A stretch of DNA of 64,000 nt from Agapanthus africanus (Eukaryota; Streptophyta; Magnoliopsida; Asparagales; Amaryllidaceae), in contig JASDDO010000016.1 of the NCBI GenBank assembly GCA_030015575.1, positions 106,349,241 through 106,413,240 of the forward strand, in the 5' to 3' direction. The notes beneath the pieces are model-generated. The model was not told the DNA's origin and ran no database searches. It was given only the letters and a program-made list of their open reading frames with translations. The position numbers and the translations under genes are program-made. This document shows, piece after piece, positions 1 through 10,858 of the stretch. Each line of letters begins with the position of its first letter. The stretch's first letter is position 1.

Positions 1-1927
1 AACCCCGATATCATGAGTTTCTGTCGATTTTTAAATGAGGTCCAAAAATTTTTCAGGGACCTTCAGAAAGCCTAAAATGATAGTATTAGAACACCCAAGA
101 AAACTGGGCTCATGAATCGACTAAAGCGCCGCGGAACCGCGGCGGATTCCATCGATCCGCCGCGATTCCGCCGCCGAGTTGCCGATTCATCAGCCCAAGT
201 TTCCTGTGTTGGTTATCTGTGATATTTGGTATTTTCTGGAAGTTTTTAATTTTTGCTCAGGTTTCAGATTTACAGAGAAGTATTGGAGCAAAATTAAATG
301 TGTTTAATCGATCGAAATTATACGGTATTTTCTTGTTGGATTATATCTGTGTTTGTATAATGTGTTCGTAAACCTCCCCCAACTGCTAGTATGTCGGTTG
401 GCAGGGGGTTGCACATTTTTGTAATGGTTTTTACTGTTTGTGTATATGAACTGTGTTGGACTGTTGTGATGTTTAGCCGGGGTTATGTGATGGGTTATTA
501 TTTAATTCATTTGATGTAAATGTAATTTGTTGTAATATTATTTTGCGGGGCACATCCAGGTTGCGGTTGTAGCCACCGTTGTATTATTTCATTTTACTGT
601 TTTTGCTCCTAGGACAGACCCAAGGTGGGGTGCACAAACTGCCGGGCGGGTAGTTTGCCGTACCCGTTGGGGTCTTGGGTGGGGTAATGGCTATTCATCA
701 CAACTGTGTAATCCGTCTTTTGTTGCAGGCTCAAAACAAACACGGATTGCTTGTAAATCCAATAAAGTTCATCTGTGATCTGGAATGCCTATTATTGCAT
801 CTGACGAATGTGCAATATCTATATATGATAGCTATTTAGACGTCACTTATGTTTTACACCCGCGCTAGCCCAGCCCTCGCTCTGTCGTTAGTTAAGTAAC
901 CTAACGAGTGATGACGGGACCCCGTGGCGAATGCGGATGGCATAAGAGGACGTTGTATTTTCGTTGTTTTCTGCAATGATAGGTTAATGATGGGACGCAT
1001 TATTTATAATGCAAAGAAAATAAACCAAAAGTTTAATCGTTGGAACAATTTAAAAAAAACCACTCGGTTAATTTTAAAAACAGATATTTTTAAATGCGGA
1101 GCTTTAACCACTCCTTTTAAAAGCTATCAGGTTCCTTCGGTTATATCAAGTTCACTACGTTCACGGTTTCGCCAAATCCATTCGTAGCCCTCCGTCATTT
1201 CATCTGGGTATTTAGTAGTATTCAAGCTATGTATTTTGACCAACGCCAAGGCATAGTGTTTGGTAGCTGCTGGATATTCATTTGTTGCATAGATAGATGA
1301 GTTAGTTTGGGACAGTCGTATTATCATTTTGGCCGAACGTCAAGGATATATACGGATGGGTTCAAATTGACAAGATAATGATGGGAAGAACTTGACATGT
1401 GACTTATGACATTTTGACCTAATGCCAAGGTCATAAGAGCATGGGGCAAAAATATATATCGGGAATTTCTAAAGAAACTGAAATTTGCAAAGAGTTGCAT
1501 ACCATTTGGAGTTTGATGAATGTTGGTAGGATTCCTTCAACATTATCATACGATGATATTTGGATCCCGATCCTACTGTGAGTATATGCTACTTATCAGG
1601 ATATTCGTCACTTAACGATCAATGCTATAAACCAAGTAGGTGTCAAGAAAAGTGTCAGCGGGGTTACGCCCCCAGAGAAAAGAGGTTCTTTAATTAAGGA
1701 ACTTCGCGAAAGCGTTGGAAAACCTCCCTCGAAGTATCGACACTAGCCTGGCTGAACGGTTAAGCAAGAATTGTACAGTGAGAATAGTCCTGGCTAATTC
1801 TTCTTTTATGGTTTGAGGAAGGATTCGAGAAACAGTGGGAGCCATCCAGTTTAGATAAACTAAAAACCACTCTAAACTTGCAAGAGCATCATGCTAAAGA
1901 GTTTTCTTCTCTCTCTCCTAATTGCAG
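1..1927 (+). other. Long 5' leader of Copia-1
   Basis: About 1.9 kb precede gag without a credible gene; the short ORFs here are not conserved in the other copies. It shares blocks with the leaders of B, C and E: a GC-rich hairpin near 126-175, a conserved block at 851-952, and three TTGAC...(G/C)CAA or GTCAA hairpin-like motifs near 1,236, 1,329 and 1,414. It ends in a pyrimidine-rich tract and TTGCAG (1,901-1,927) that looks like a splice acceptor. The length is unusual for Copia leaders and suggests regulatory RNA rather than coding. Confidence 0.75.
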
Positions 1928-1938
1928 CGACCCTGAAA

Positions 1939-2982
1939 ATGACTGGACTTAAGTTACTTTTAGAGAAAAATATACTGACAGGGCCAAACTATAAAGATTG
2001 GCTGCGGAATGTCAAAATGGCTTTGACCTATGACAAATTGGGGTACGTCCTCACCGCTACGGCACCTGCTGTCCCTGGTCCCAAATCCAGTAATGCGGAT
2101 AAGGAAATCCGCAAAACCTGGGATTTCGATTGCGCGAAAGCCAAGTGCATCGTGCTTGCCTCGATGAACAATGAACATCAGAGGAGGCACGAGGATATGG
2201 AACTAGATGCCATATTTCTCCATTCAAAGGAACTTTATGGAGAGCAATCTCGTATAGCAAGATACGAGACCTCTAAGAACTTGTTTCGAACGAGGTTGGC
2301 TGTCGGGTCATCGGTAGGAGAACATGTCCTAAAGATGATCGGCTATATAGAAGAGCTCGCAGACCTTGGGACGACTTTGGATAATGAGCCCTATACAGAC
2401 CTTATTCTCCAGTCCCTTCCTTCCACCTACGCCCAGTTTATCCTGAACTTCAACATTCAAAGAAAAGAAGTTGAACTTCCGGAACTCCTGAACATGTTAA
2501 GGAGTGCAGAGGGCACCTTGCAGAAAGCAAGGGAAACACCCGCTATGTTTGTTAGCGGTGCATCTTCTTCAGGGTCCAAGGCTAGGGCCAAAGGAAGGAA
2601 GAAGAAGGCCGCCACCAAACCTAGAGGAGGTGTTAGTAAGGTGGGAGGGAAGGGAAAGAAAAAGTTTGCGGTACCGGTAGTGGGCCAGGATGAGTGCTTC
2701 CATTGTCACAGGAAAGGGCACTGGAAGAAAGATTGCAAGGCGTGGAACGCCAAGAACCAGGGAGCGAAGCAAGCTGTGGCTTCGACTTCAGGTGTGTTTG
2801 TAATTGAGAATTGTCTGTCAATCAACTCTACTTCCTGGGTATTGGATACCGGATCAGGATCTCATATTTGCAATTCATTGCAGGCACTGAGAAACCGTAG
2901 AGTGCTGAAGGAAGGTGATATGACCCTAAAGGTTGCTAACGGAGCTACGTGGGAGCTGCGTCCGTCGGGGATTATCACCTAG
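1939..2982 (+). CDS. gag: Copia-1 gag and start of protease
   Basis: This is the capsid/nucleocapsid precursor of a Copia element, which forms cytoplasmic virus-like particles and packages the element RNA. I place the start at the ATG at 1,939 (MTGLKLLLEKN...) because family members start there and because a possible splice acceptor ends at 1,927. An upstream in-frame ATG at 1,891 would add 16 hydrophobic residues that look like translated pyrimidine tract. From 1,939, the N-terminal half is the UBN2-type gag domain (TGPNYKDWLRNVKMAL), a lysine/arginine-rich basic stretch follows at about residues 215-240, and a CCHC knuckle CFHCHRKGHWKKDC sits near residue 253. The protease active site DTGSGSHICN lies near residue 303. 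The frame closes at 2,982, in the protease, through a frameshift near 2,949. The gag part itself is intact. Confidence 0.88.
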   Translation: MTGLKLLLEKNILTGPNYKDWLRNVKMALTYDKLGYVLTATAPAVPGPKSSNADKEIRKTWDFDCAKAKCIVLASMNNEHQRRHEDMELDAIFLHSKELYGEQSRIARYETSKNLFRTRLAVGSSVGEHVLKMIGYIEELADLGTTLDNEPYTDLILQSLPSTYAQFILNFNIQRKEVELPELLNMLRSAEGTLQKARETPAMFVSGASSSGSKARAKGRKKKAATKPRGGVSKVGGKGKKKFAVPVVGQDECFHCHRKGHWKKDCKAWNAKNQGAKQAVASTSGVFVIENCLSINSTSWVLDTGSGSHICNSLQALRNRRVLKEGDMTLKVANGATWELRPSGIIT

Positions 2983-3527
2983 GATTTACGAGTGGACACA
3001 TTTTGGTTTTACATAACTGTTTTTTTGTACCAAGCTTAACGTGTAATATCATATCAGTTTCCTTGTTATCAAATAAAGGTTATGATTTCACGTTTGTAAG
3101 AGATGTTGTTAACATCCACCTTAATCACGGTTTGATTGGGTCCGGTACACTAAATAACGGTATATATGTTTTAAACCAACTCCAAATTTTCAATGTCCAG
3201 AACACACTAAAAAGAAAGTCTCCAGATTTAAATAAAGCTTTCTTATGGCATTGTAGACTGGGTCACATCAATGAGAGAAGGTTGACTAAGTTGCATAGAG
3301 AAGGATATTTGGACTCGTTCGAATATCAAAGTTATGACACTTGTCAATCTTGTCTCAAAGGAAAGATGACAAAGACTCCATTTACTGGACATGAAGTAAG
3401 AGCGAGCGAGCTCTTAGGACTCATACACAGCGATGTATGTGGTCCTATGTCTACGCATGCAAGAGGTGGTTTTTCCTATTTCATACTTTCACGGATGATT
3501 ACTCAAGGTACGGATTCATTTATCTGA
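2949..3527 (+). pseudogene. pol: Copia-1 pol: protease C-terminus, GAG-pre-integrase, start of integrase
   Basis: This continues the polyprotein in another frame after a frameshift near 2,949. It contains the protease tail (HNCFFVPSLTCNIISVSLL), then the GAG-pre-integrase and zinc-binding HHCC region. HCRLGHINERRLTKLH begins near residue 101 and CQSCLKGKMTKTPF follows. The first integrase catalytic Asp is in HSDVCGP near 3,430. A second frameshift at about 3,485-3,500 moves the core into the next frame. In a working element this would be one translation product with the flanking segments. Confidence 0.88.
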
Positions 3528-4192
3528 TGAAATATAAATCCGAGGCTTTTGAGAAATTCCAAGAGTATAAGAATGAAGTAGAAAACCAAACCGGCAAAAG
3601 TATCAAGACACTAAGATCTGATCGAGGTGGTGAATACTTGAGTGCCGAGTTCCTAGGTTACCTAAAAGAGAAAGGAATTCTCTCTCAGCTTGCTCCTCCA
3701 TACACTCTACAGCATAACGGTGTATCGGAGAGACGGAATCGAACCCTATTGGATATGGTACGATCCATGATGAGTAGTGCTGAGTTACCGCGATCTTTCT
3801 GGGGTTATGCGCTAGAATCAGCGGCATATCTTTTGAACATGGTACCTACCAAGACTGTGCCAACCACTCCATATCAGATGTGGAGTGGGAAGAAACCCCA
3901 TCTAAAGTATATAAAGATTTGGGGATGTCCAGCTTTTGTTAAAAAGCAGCATGTGGACAAGCTCGAGGCACGATCAGTAAAGTGTAAGTTTGTGGGATAT
4001 CCAAAGAACTCCAGGGGATATCTATTCTATTACGCAGAGGAAAAAAAGGTATTTGTTTCTCGTAATGCCCATTTTCTAGAACATCAGTTTTTAGAAAAGG
4101 AATCAAGTGGGAGCGAAATAGAACTAGAAGAAATTCCAGAACCACAAACTAATACTGAAAGTTTGGTAGAACCGGTAGTTCAAGAAGAATAG
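3437..4192 (+). pseudogene. pol: Copia-1 pol: integrase catalytic core and C-terminus
   Basis: The integrase joins element cDNA to host DNA. The true reading in this frame starts after the frameshift at about 3,490 with TFTDDYSRYGFIYLM (second catalytic Asp). The catalytic Glu lies in HNGVSERRNRTLLD near 3,730, completing the D,D,E set. The region after it (WGCPAFVKKQHVDKLEARS, CKFVGYPKNSRGYLFYY) is the usual Copia integrase C-terminal part, followed by an acidic Glu/Pro-rich linker to RT. Translation stops at a TAG at 4,190-4,192 in the linker, where relatives read a sense codon. Confidence 0.88.
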
Positions 4193-4630
4193 GACATTCC
4201 CGCACCCCTCCGCAGGAGTAGTAGGCCGTCTCATCCGCCTGAGAGATACTACGGTTTTCTCATAGATGGGGATAGAGAGGATTGCATCATAGATGATGAT
4301 GAACCTACTGACTTCCAGCAGGCCATCCAGAGCGGCGACTCGGTACGATGGCTAGATGCAATGCAGAACGAAATGGAGTCCATGTACACCAACAAAGTAT
4401 GGACTTTGGAATTTGCTCCCGATGGGGTAAAACCCATAGGATGCAAATGGATCTTCAAGAAAAAGATTGGTGTAGATGGACAGGTGGAAACCTATAAGGC
4501 TAGACTTGTTGCAAAGGGTTTTCGTCAAAGACCTGGTTTGGACTATGACGAAACTTTTTCTCCAGTAGCTATGCTCAAATCCATTCGGGTCCTTCTTGCT
4601 ATTGTTGCCTTCCATGATTATGAAATCTAG
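4193..4630 (+). pseudogene. pol: Copia-1 pol: linker and N-terminal reverse transcriptase
   Basis: The same frame continues past the 4,192 nonsense codon (DIPAPLRRSSRPSHPPERY, then WLDAMQNEMESMYTNKVWTL). This is the start of the Copia RVT_2 domain, with CKWIFKKKIGVDGQVETYK and VAKGFRQRPGLDYDETFSP. It ends at a TAG at 4,628-4,630 replacing the Trp codon of the conserved (E)IWQMDV motif. A G-to-A change would explain that break. Confidence 0.87.
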
Positions 4631-4633
4631 CAG

Positions 4634-5878
4634 ATGGACGTAAATACGGCTTTTCTGAATGGAAATTTAGAAGAGTGCGTCTATATGGATCAGCCAGAGG
4701 GTTTCAATCAGAGTGGGAGCAGCGGGAAAGTATGCAAGCTGCTTAAGTCCATTTATGGACTAAAGCAGGCATCGCGGAGTTGGAACATCTGTTTTGATGA
4801 GACAGTCAAAGAATATGACTTTATCAAAAATCCAGATGAACTGTGCATATATAGTAAAGTTGTAGCAAGAAGTGTCGTATTCCTCGTCTTGTACGTGGAT
4901 GACATTCTATTGATAGTAAATGACATTCCTATGCTACAATCTGTCAAAGGATTCTTGTCACACAGGTTCTCCATGAAAGACCTGGGTGATGCCTCTTACA
5001 TTCTGGGGATCCGGATCTATCGTGATAGATCCAAGAGGATGTTGGGACTTTCGCAGTCCAGGTATATCGACACTGTACTGAAAAGATTCAGTATGGAAGA
5101 TTCTAAGCGCGGTAATCTACTGGCTTGTCACGGAATCACCCTCTCCAAAGAGATGTCTCCCAAGACTGATTTGGAAAGGGAACGCATGTCTATTATACCC
5201 TACGCTTCTGCGGTAGGCTCTATAATGTATGCGATGTTGTGCATCAGACCAGATGTAGCTTATGCACTGAGCGTGGTAAGCCGGTACCAGTCAGACCCAG
5301 GGGAGAAGCACTGGATAGCAGTAAAGAACATTCTCAAGTACCCGAGAAGGACTAAGGAGATGTTCTTGGTTTACGGCGGAAAAGACCTCAGGTTGGAGGC
5401 CTTTGCTGATTCCGGCTTCCAGAGTGATAAGGACGATTCCAAGTCCATGTCGGGTTATGTATTTACCCTCAATGGAGGGGCGGTGTGCTGGAAGAGCTCC
5501 AAGCAGGACACCGTTGCTGACTCGACGATGGAAGCGGAGTATATAGCTGCTTGCGATGCCGCAAAAGAAGCAGTCTGGATGAAGAAGTTCCTAACAGAAC
5601 TTCAGGTGGTTCCTACCATAGTTGATCCAATACCTCTGTATTGCGACAACAACGGAGCTATAGCTTTAGCGAAGGAACCAAGGTCCCATCAGAAGTCCAG
5701 ACACATCTTAAGGCGGTATCACCTGATCAGGGAGATCATTGATCGTCGGGAGATCGAGGTTCGGAGAGTTGCTTCTGAAGAGAACATTGCTGATCCATTC
5801 ACAAAGGCCCTACCTCAGATTCAGTTCGAGAGGCTACTCGAGATCATCGGTCTTCGATATGCCAGTACAAGGCCCTAG
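4634..5878 (+). pseudogene. pol: Copia-1 pol: reverse transcriptase core and RNase H
   Basis: This segment opens with MDVNTAFLNGNLEE and carries the RT catalytic YVDD (LYVDDILLI, 4,892-4,903) intact. RNase H follows: FADSGFQSDKDD, the WKSSKQDTVADSTMEAEY block near 5,490-5,540 and LYCDNNGAI. The C-terminus ends ADPFTKALPQIQFERLLEI. RT copies element RNA into cDNA and RNase H removes the RNA. This 414-residue stretch is the least damaged part of the element, and its 3' end lies only about 15 bases before the 3' LTR. Confidence 0.9.
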
Positions 5879-5880
5879 TG

Positions 5881-5892
5881 CAAGTGGGAGAT
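5881..5892 (+). promoter_or_regulatory. Polypurine tract of Copia-1
   Basis: AAGTGGGAGAT lies directly before the TGTTAG start of the 3' LTR and primes plus-strand synthesis. The same AAGTGGGAGAT precedes the 3' LTRs of B (40,112-40,122) and E (minus strand, 23,292-23,303). Confidence 0.85.
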
Positions 5893-7785
5893 TGTTAGTG
5901 TATATGCCCTAGGGGCCATTATTGTATCATACTAGTTTGTATATTACTTAATGGAAGCTTAGGATATTCACATGTATATAACAGTCTTGCTAAACATGGT
6001 AGTATGCTACTTGGTTTTTCTATCTTAATATGTGAGTATACGTATTGATAGAGCTCTTAGGATCTTGCTTGACTACCAGTGTTGTGATGGCAGTCACATT
6101 AGTGGGGGCTGGGTAGTCTATAAGAACATCCTTATTCAGGTCCCTAGTCGTTGGATTATCGAGACAGGGCATCGATACTCCGGAGTAGACTAGTGTGTAC
6201 GCTTCTCATCCCAGTTGGGGAGATGGCCTGTCCCACAGCCATCAGTACGTCGTACTGGGGATAGTATGCAGGTGCTCGTTAGGTTACGGGTACACCGGAC
6301 AGGACTCACAGGGAACTGTTGGTTGGTTTTATACCAGTCGTCAGTGAACAGTTCCCAGGTGACATGAGTATAGCATAGTCCGCAGACTTAACACTGCTAC
6401 TTCGCCTCGAGTGTGTCCTACTGTTCTTAGATTGCTACCCTACCACGGCTTAAAGGAGTCGTGCAAACAGGTAGCAGTTGGGTGCAGTCCCGAGCACTTG
6501 GAGGCAGTGGCGGTTAGACAGGATTCGTCTCTCCCGGTATTGGGGGTTGATATCGCGCTGTGTCAGAGAGCCATTACGCAAAGTCCCTGGCCAGGGCAAG
6601 CGAGATTTGCTGGTAGGTTCCAGTAGTTTCTCAGGGTGTAATGGGCTTCGCTCCGACACGACTTATACCGCTATTAGGGGGCTGACGGTTGCCGCCCCCT
6701 AGGCCCGATATGCGATAGTCTTAGACGAACAGACCGGACTGTACAGAGATTGTTACATCAGACTCAGTAGGAGTTCGGATGGGTTTCCTCATCGGCCTTC
6801 TTATCGACATCTACCTAGGGACCGTTACGTACAGCTAGTGCCGCTTGCGGTCTGTGGTTAAACCCACTGCCAGCGTAGTAGTCGAGTCTCTAGAGTCCCA
6901 CGCAGAGAGTTTCCTTACTCCAGGCGAAACGATATAGAGGTCGTATGGTTTTACGACAAGGGTTCGGACGCATACGTGTGTTTACGCACGTACGACTTTC
7001 GGACAGTTTTTACTAGTCGGCTTTGGTTTAAGCCAGTTACTAGTATCCGGTTATTGGATTTATACAGTCTAAAGTTTTTCCGTGTTTTCACGGATAGGAG
7101 GGGCGTTCTCGTAATTACGCGAGAAGCTTCTAGAAGATGGTGACTGAGGAGGTTTAGGTGGCATATACATTAAATGAGATTAGTGAGTCATATGGATGAT
7201 TCATCCATGTCATTAATGCTTCATAATTGCTTAATGACACATGGAGATGAATCACCATAAGATATTTATCAAGCATGGTTGTAAATGATTTTCTTTTCTT
7301 TTCTTGAAAAACAATAATGCTTGATATATATTATGATAAATCATTTTCTCATTTGATTATTATGTTCATCTTCTCTCTCCTCAAGCTCTCTCTCTTAAAA
7401 CCCTAATCCTCCACTCTCATGTGTTGAGTACAAGGATTAGTTAGACTAATTAATACATAATCATACTCTATTTCATCTAGGTACTTTGATTGGCACTTAA
7501 AGATACCTAGTTTCCTCAAGTTTAGAGCCAAAGCTTGGAGTTTAGCTCTCGTGGTGGATCGTCTACTACTTGGAGAAGGCCGAGGAGGAGGTGGAGTTCG
7601 TAAAGACGAAGGACACGGTTCTTTAGGTATAATCCCTTTACATAGTAGTTGTTAACTTCTATGTTTGATGTTGGTTATCGTTTAGCTTCGATTCATGCGG
7701 TTAGTCGATGTTTAAGCAAAGAACAAGATCGTTTTTCGTATTTCCGCCTCCTCGCAAGTCGTGGGGTGTTGTACATCGACTTACA
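5893..7785 (+). repeat. 3' LTR of Copia-1 (1,893 bp)
   Basis: It starts TGTTAGTGTATATGCCC and ends TTACA. Blocks shared with the other four LTR loci include CGAGACAGGGCATCGAT, the CTCTCCCGGTATTGGGGG block near 6,528 and ACCGGACTGTAC near 6,732. A hairpin GTCGTATGGTTTTACGAC lies at 6,940-6,957. The short ORFs inside are not genes. The right end is supported by alignment with the end of the element B LTR and by resumption of the interrupted Gypsy gag at 7,786. Confidence 0.85.
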
Positions 7786-9984
7786 GAGTATTGGCGATAA
7801 AGATCGCTTTTCCTTTCCCTTTTTCATTCTGAGGATCCGTCTTTGAGGAGGACGGTCTGTGGCCCATCTGGTCCATTTGGGCCAGCTTATCAATCAAGGC
7901 CTGGAAAGTGGTCGGCTTGAAAAACAACATGAATTGAGAGATGGTCGCTTGAGGGTCAAGAGTGCCCACGAATATGCCTTGTAGGCACTTCTTCGATGCA
8001 ATGCTCGCATTTTGACCATAAATTCCGCCACCGTATTGCGTAGTGGACCCAAGTTTCTCCTGGCTTTACCCAAGCGTTAATCAATGCGGTGATCGGGGTG
8101 CGCTCGCTAACGCTTGCGAATCTTTGTGTGAACAGCAGCTCCATCTCCGTAAATGTCTTGATAGAGTCATTTGGAAGTTTAGAATACCACTCGAACGCCG
8201 TGTCCGACAAGCTTCCAACAAACTGGCGGAGTAGCAGTTTATCGTCACCTCCAGTGTTGCCACATAGAGCCCTGAACTAGGCGACATGCTGGTGCGGATT
8301 TCCTGTCCCCTTATATACGTGGAATTTGGGGATCGTATATCTCGATGGGTACCTTATTTGGTCATACCAGCCCGGATAGGGTCGTCCAGTCTTAACGATC
8401 TTCCTGGCCGTTTCGCTCGCCTGATGAGCTCGTATTTGATGAGCGATGTAATCATCCAGAGCGGCCTTGGAGTTGGTCTCCTCCTTGGCTGCTGAAAGAG
8501 CCGGAGGAGGGTTCGATGTCTCCCCTCTGTCGTCTTCAATGATAATAGGAGGATCTTCAGCTGGAGGGTCTGGTTGGATCATCATGCCCACCATATCTTG
8601 GAACAGAAGGGCCATTTGTTTTATGTTGGCAGCTTGTTCCGCTGCCTCTTTGTCCTTCTTTTCGAGGATTCTGCGAAGAAACTCAGCATCAGTCTCTTCT
8701 TCTTGACGTTTCTCTGATGACATTTCCGGGCTTTCTTTTGGCCCCGTGAGTTCGGCCATCTGCGTCAACATTTCCTGGAGCTTCTGTTGTTTCTCCTGGG
8801 CCCTTGTTACAGATCGCGTAAGAGGTCGATGACCTGTGGAGATATGGCTATCCTCTTTTTCGGATTCTATATAGACGGTATGTACCACCATGCCTCCAGA
8901 CTTGGGGCGTTTAGGCTCAGTGTCCTTGACATTTGTCGCAGACATTGGAATTCTCTCCGGCCTTCTCCTCTTATGGGCGGTCGAAGTTGAGGGGGCCGTT
9001 GTAGTGGGCACCCAAGTAGCTGTCGCCTTCTGTGGCTTAACAGGGCGGTTCTCTTCTTGCTGAACCTTCATCTTTTTCTATCGGCGGGAATAATCTTGAT
9101 CAATTACCGAGTCTTGGACTTGATGCCAGACCTTGTAAATTTTAGAGGACAGCCGTTGAGGAGGCTTCTCCGGCTTCGCCTTTGGGGCACTCTCCATAGG
9201 TGAAGGAGATCTTTTCATCACAGCAGTTGGCGAGTTCCTGCGCACCCTGTTAAGTAGTTCAAAGCTGTTCCCGGTTGGAACAGCAGCATCGACTTCCACC
9301 GTTGGAGCCGGCGGAGTCAGTCCGGAAGAGGAATTGCCCCCAGCCTTCCTTACTCGGCGCCAGTGGCGACATCGAGCATGTTGGGAGGACGGTACTGGCT
9401 CAGCTATGGGGGTGGTTTCATCATGCCTCTTGTCTTGGTGAAGGGTTACTGCCGGTGCGAGCCTCTTGAAGACTGGCGTCTGTTGAGAGGGAATAGCCAG
9501 CCTGTCGAAGGCAGACTTTCGAGCGGGGGAAGCATCCTTAGCGACTTCGCTTGGATGGGGAGTTGTAATGGCCAGTCTTATGAAGACCGACCATTTGGCA
9601 GGACAAGCCGCGTTGGTGACTTCAAGAGTAGGAATGTCTAGCTGCTTCGGGATAACCCCTTCTAGTATTGCGGGCTTCTTCACGGTCCCATCTGAGTTTC
9701 GGCCCACTGTTGAAAACTGAGGCAGTGGACTTAGGCGACCCGTTGAGAGGGGCCACAGTGGTCGCAAGCCGATCAAAGACCAACTTCTTCGCAGCTTCCT
9801 GTGACGGTATAGGAGTGCAAAAGCTTGTTGGAGGGATCATGGTCCCGAAGAATAGCCCAGTGGTGGCTTGAGTCACCTGTTCCACCAGCATAGCGAAGAT
9901 AGAGGCCGCTTGGGGCCCGTAAATCATTCCTCCGGACGGGACAGAGCGAGAGTTGCAGTTGCAGTTAGTGCAGGTTGAAACCAT
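7786..9984 (-). pseudogene. gag: Tat-like Gypsy gag, broken and truncated by Copia-1
   Basis: Read on the minus strand from an ATG at 9,984. The N-terminal extension carries four diverged (S/P/L)VF-x-RLA units (LVFDRLATT, SVFIRLAITT, SAFDRLAIPS, PVFKRLAPAV), a motif seen in plant Ty3/Gypsy polyproteins. A charged, Glu-rich low-complexity stretch follows (about 8,500-9,000). The Retrotrans_gag domain (YTIPKFHVYKGTGNPHQHVA, then LLLRQFVGSLSDTAFEWYS and AIRWRNLWSKCEHC) covers about 8,340-7,970. Breaks: a frameshift near 9,700, a stop near 9,078, a TAG at 8,277-8,279 in place of a residue after QHVA, and a frameshift near 7,970. It ends abruptly at 7,786 where Copia-1 inserted. The rest of gag and pol should lie left of Copia-1, outside the window. 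Confidence 0.8.
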
Positions 9985-10109
9985 TGATCTTCTGTTTTCT
10001 GCACGGAGCAAGACGCCAAATCTTAGTACCTTGGACCCAAGGGCAACCATATCAAACCACGATTCGTTCGCGAACACGGCACACGAAGTGTGGAGTGGAA
10101 AGAAGAAAA

Positions 10110-10128
10110 GGTCCCACCGGGCGTGCCA
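10110..10128 (-). promoter_or_regulatory. Probable primer-binding site of the Tat-like Gypsy
   Basis: On the minus strand TGGCACGCCCGGTGGGAC follows the LTR and precedes the gag leader. It begins TGG, complementary to a tRNA 3' CCA end, and resembles the site reported at this position in Tat-lineage plant Gypsy elements. I do not assign the tRNA. Confidence 0.65.
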
Positions 10129-10696
10129 GAATCCGTTCTCCTCCGAACACAGAGACGAGACCGCGTAGGTTCGTCTTGCCTGAATTTCGAGGGCAGATGC
10201 TATAAGGTGCTATCTGTCCACCTCTTCGAAGATGCCAAGTTGATTTATGGCACCGTGTATTGAAGGTTTAGACGGATGCGGCCGATGTAGCAGACTTCGT
10301 CAGATTCCCCCTCGTTTGAGGGGTTTTTTGATTGTGGGGACGCTCTTCCCTGCAGGCGCAAGCCCCTGCAGTTAATTACGCTACCGCATCGCGGTATCAA
10401 CTTTCTCCTTCTCCAGATTTTCACTTCGTGTCGTGGGTGTTTGTTTTGTTTTTGTTTGCCCGTGGATTGTATACGGAGACTAATTTATGTTGTCGCCCGT
10501 AGGGCGTGGATTAGTCCAAATCCGTATTTTCTTAGATTTGGGTTTGGGGGTTGGGTTTAAGGATACGTTAGTCTCATTTGAGACTAAGATCAACTTAAAC
10601 GTTTGTTAAGGATACGTTATTCTAATTTTTAGACTAAGATCAACTTAACGGGATCATTTAGATCCAACAAGAGAGCATTTGGGCTCTATTGTTTAG

Positions 10697-10858
10697 TGTA
10701 GGGACATTGCGGTCGATTACCAGTTTAAGGACATGGTGGTCCAATATTAGTTTAAGGACATTACGGTCCAACATTGGTTTAAGGACATTACGGTCCATTG
10801 TTAGTTTAAGGACATCTCGGTCCAATGTTAGTTTAAGGACATCTCGGTCCATGGGTTT
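10697..10858. repeat. 27-bp tandem repeats, about 6 copies
   Basis: Consensus TTTAAGGACATnnCGGTCCA plus about 7 variable bases. Five units start at 10,724, 10,751, 10,778, 10,805 and 10,832, with a diverged unit before them. The period of 9 codons keeps a repetitive minus-strand frame open. Confidence 0.9.

Larger units (their letters stand above)
1..7785 (+). mobile_element. Copia-1: Angela/Tork-like LTR retrotransposon, 5' LTR outside window
   Basis: The order leader, gag, protease, integrase, RT, RNase H, polypurine tract, 3' LTR is the Copia order. The integrase and RT text resembles plant Angela/Tork-lineage elements (for example the GVSERRNRTLLDMVRSMM block). The window opens within about the first 100 bases of the leader: bases 15-40 match the leader of element B about 90 bases after its primer site, so the 5' LTR lies just left of the window. 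The 3' LTR ends at 7,785 in TTACA, the same end as in element B. It sits inside the gag of a minus-strand Tat-like Gypsy, which resumes at 7,786. The expected target duplication would be GAGTA (7,786-7,790); its partner is not visible. The coding part has two frameshifts and two nonsense codons by my reading. Confidence 0.9.

Noticed and set aside
1891..1938. Signal peptide or hydrophobic N-terminus on Copia-1 gag (MLKSFLLSLLIAA)
   Set aside because: It is translated pyrimidine tract of the acceptor-like site; relatives start at the next ATG.
9078..9776. Separate host gene with FDRLA repeats
   Set aside because: Collinear with Gypsy gag on the same strand, between the primer site and the Retrotrans_gag domain.
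10724..10858. CRISPR-like regular repeats
   Set aside because: Units are directly adjacent with no unique spacers, the genome is eukaryotic, and the array lies in a retrotransposon LTR.
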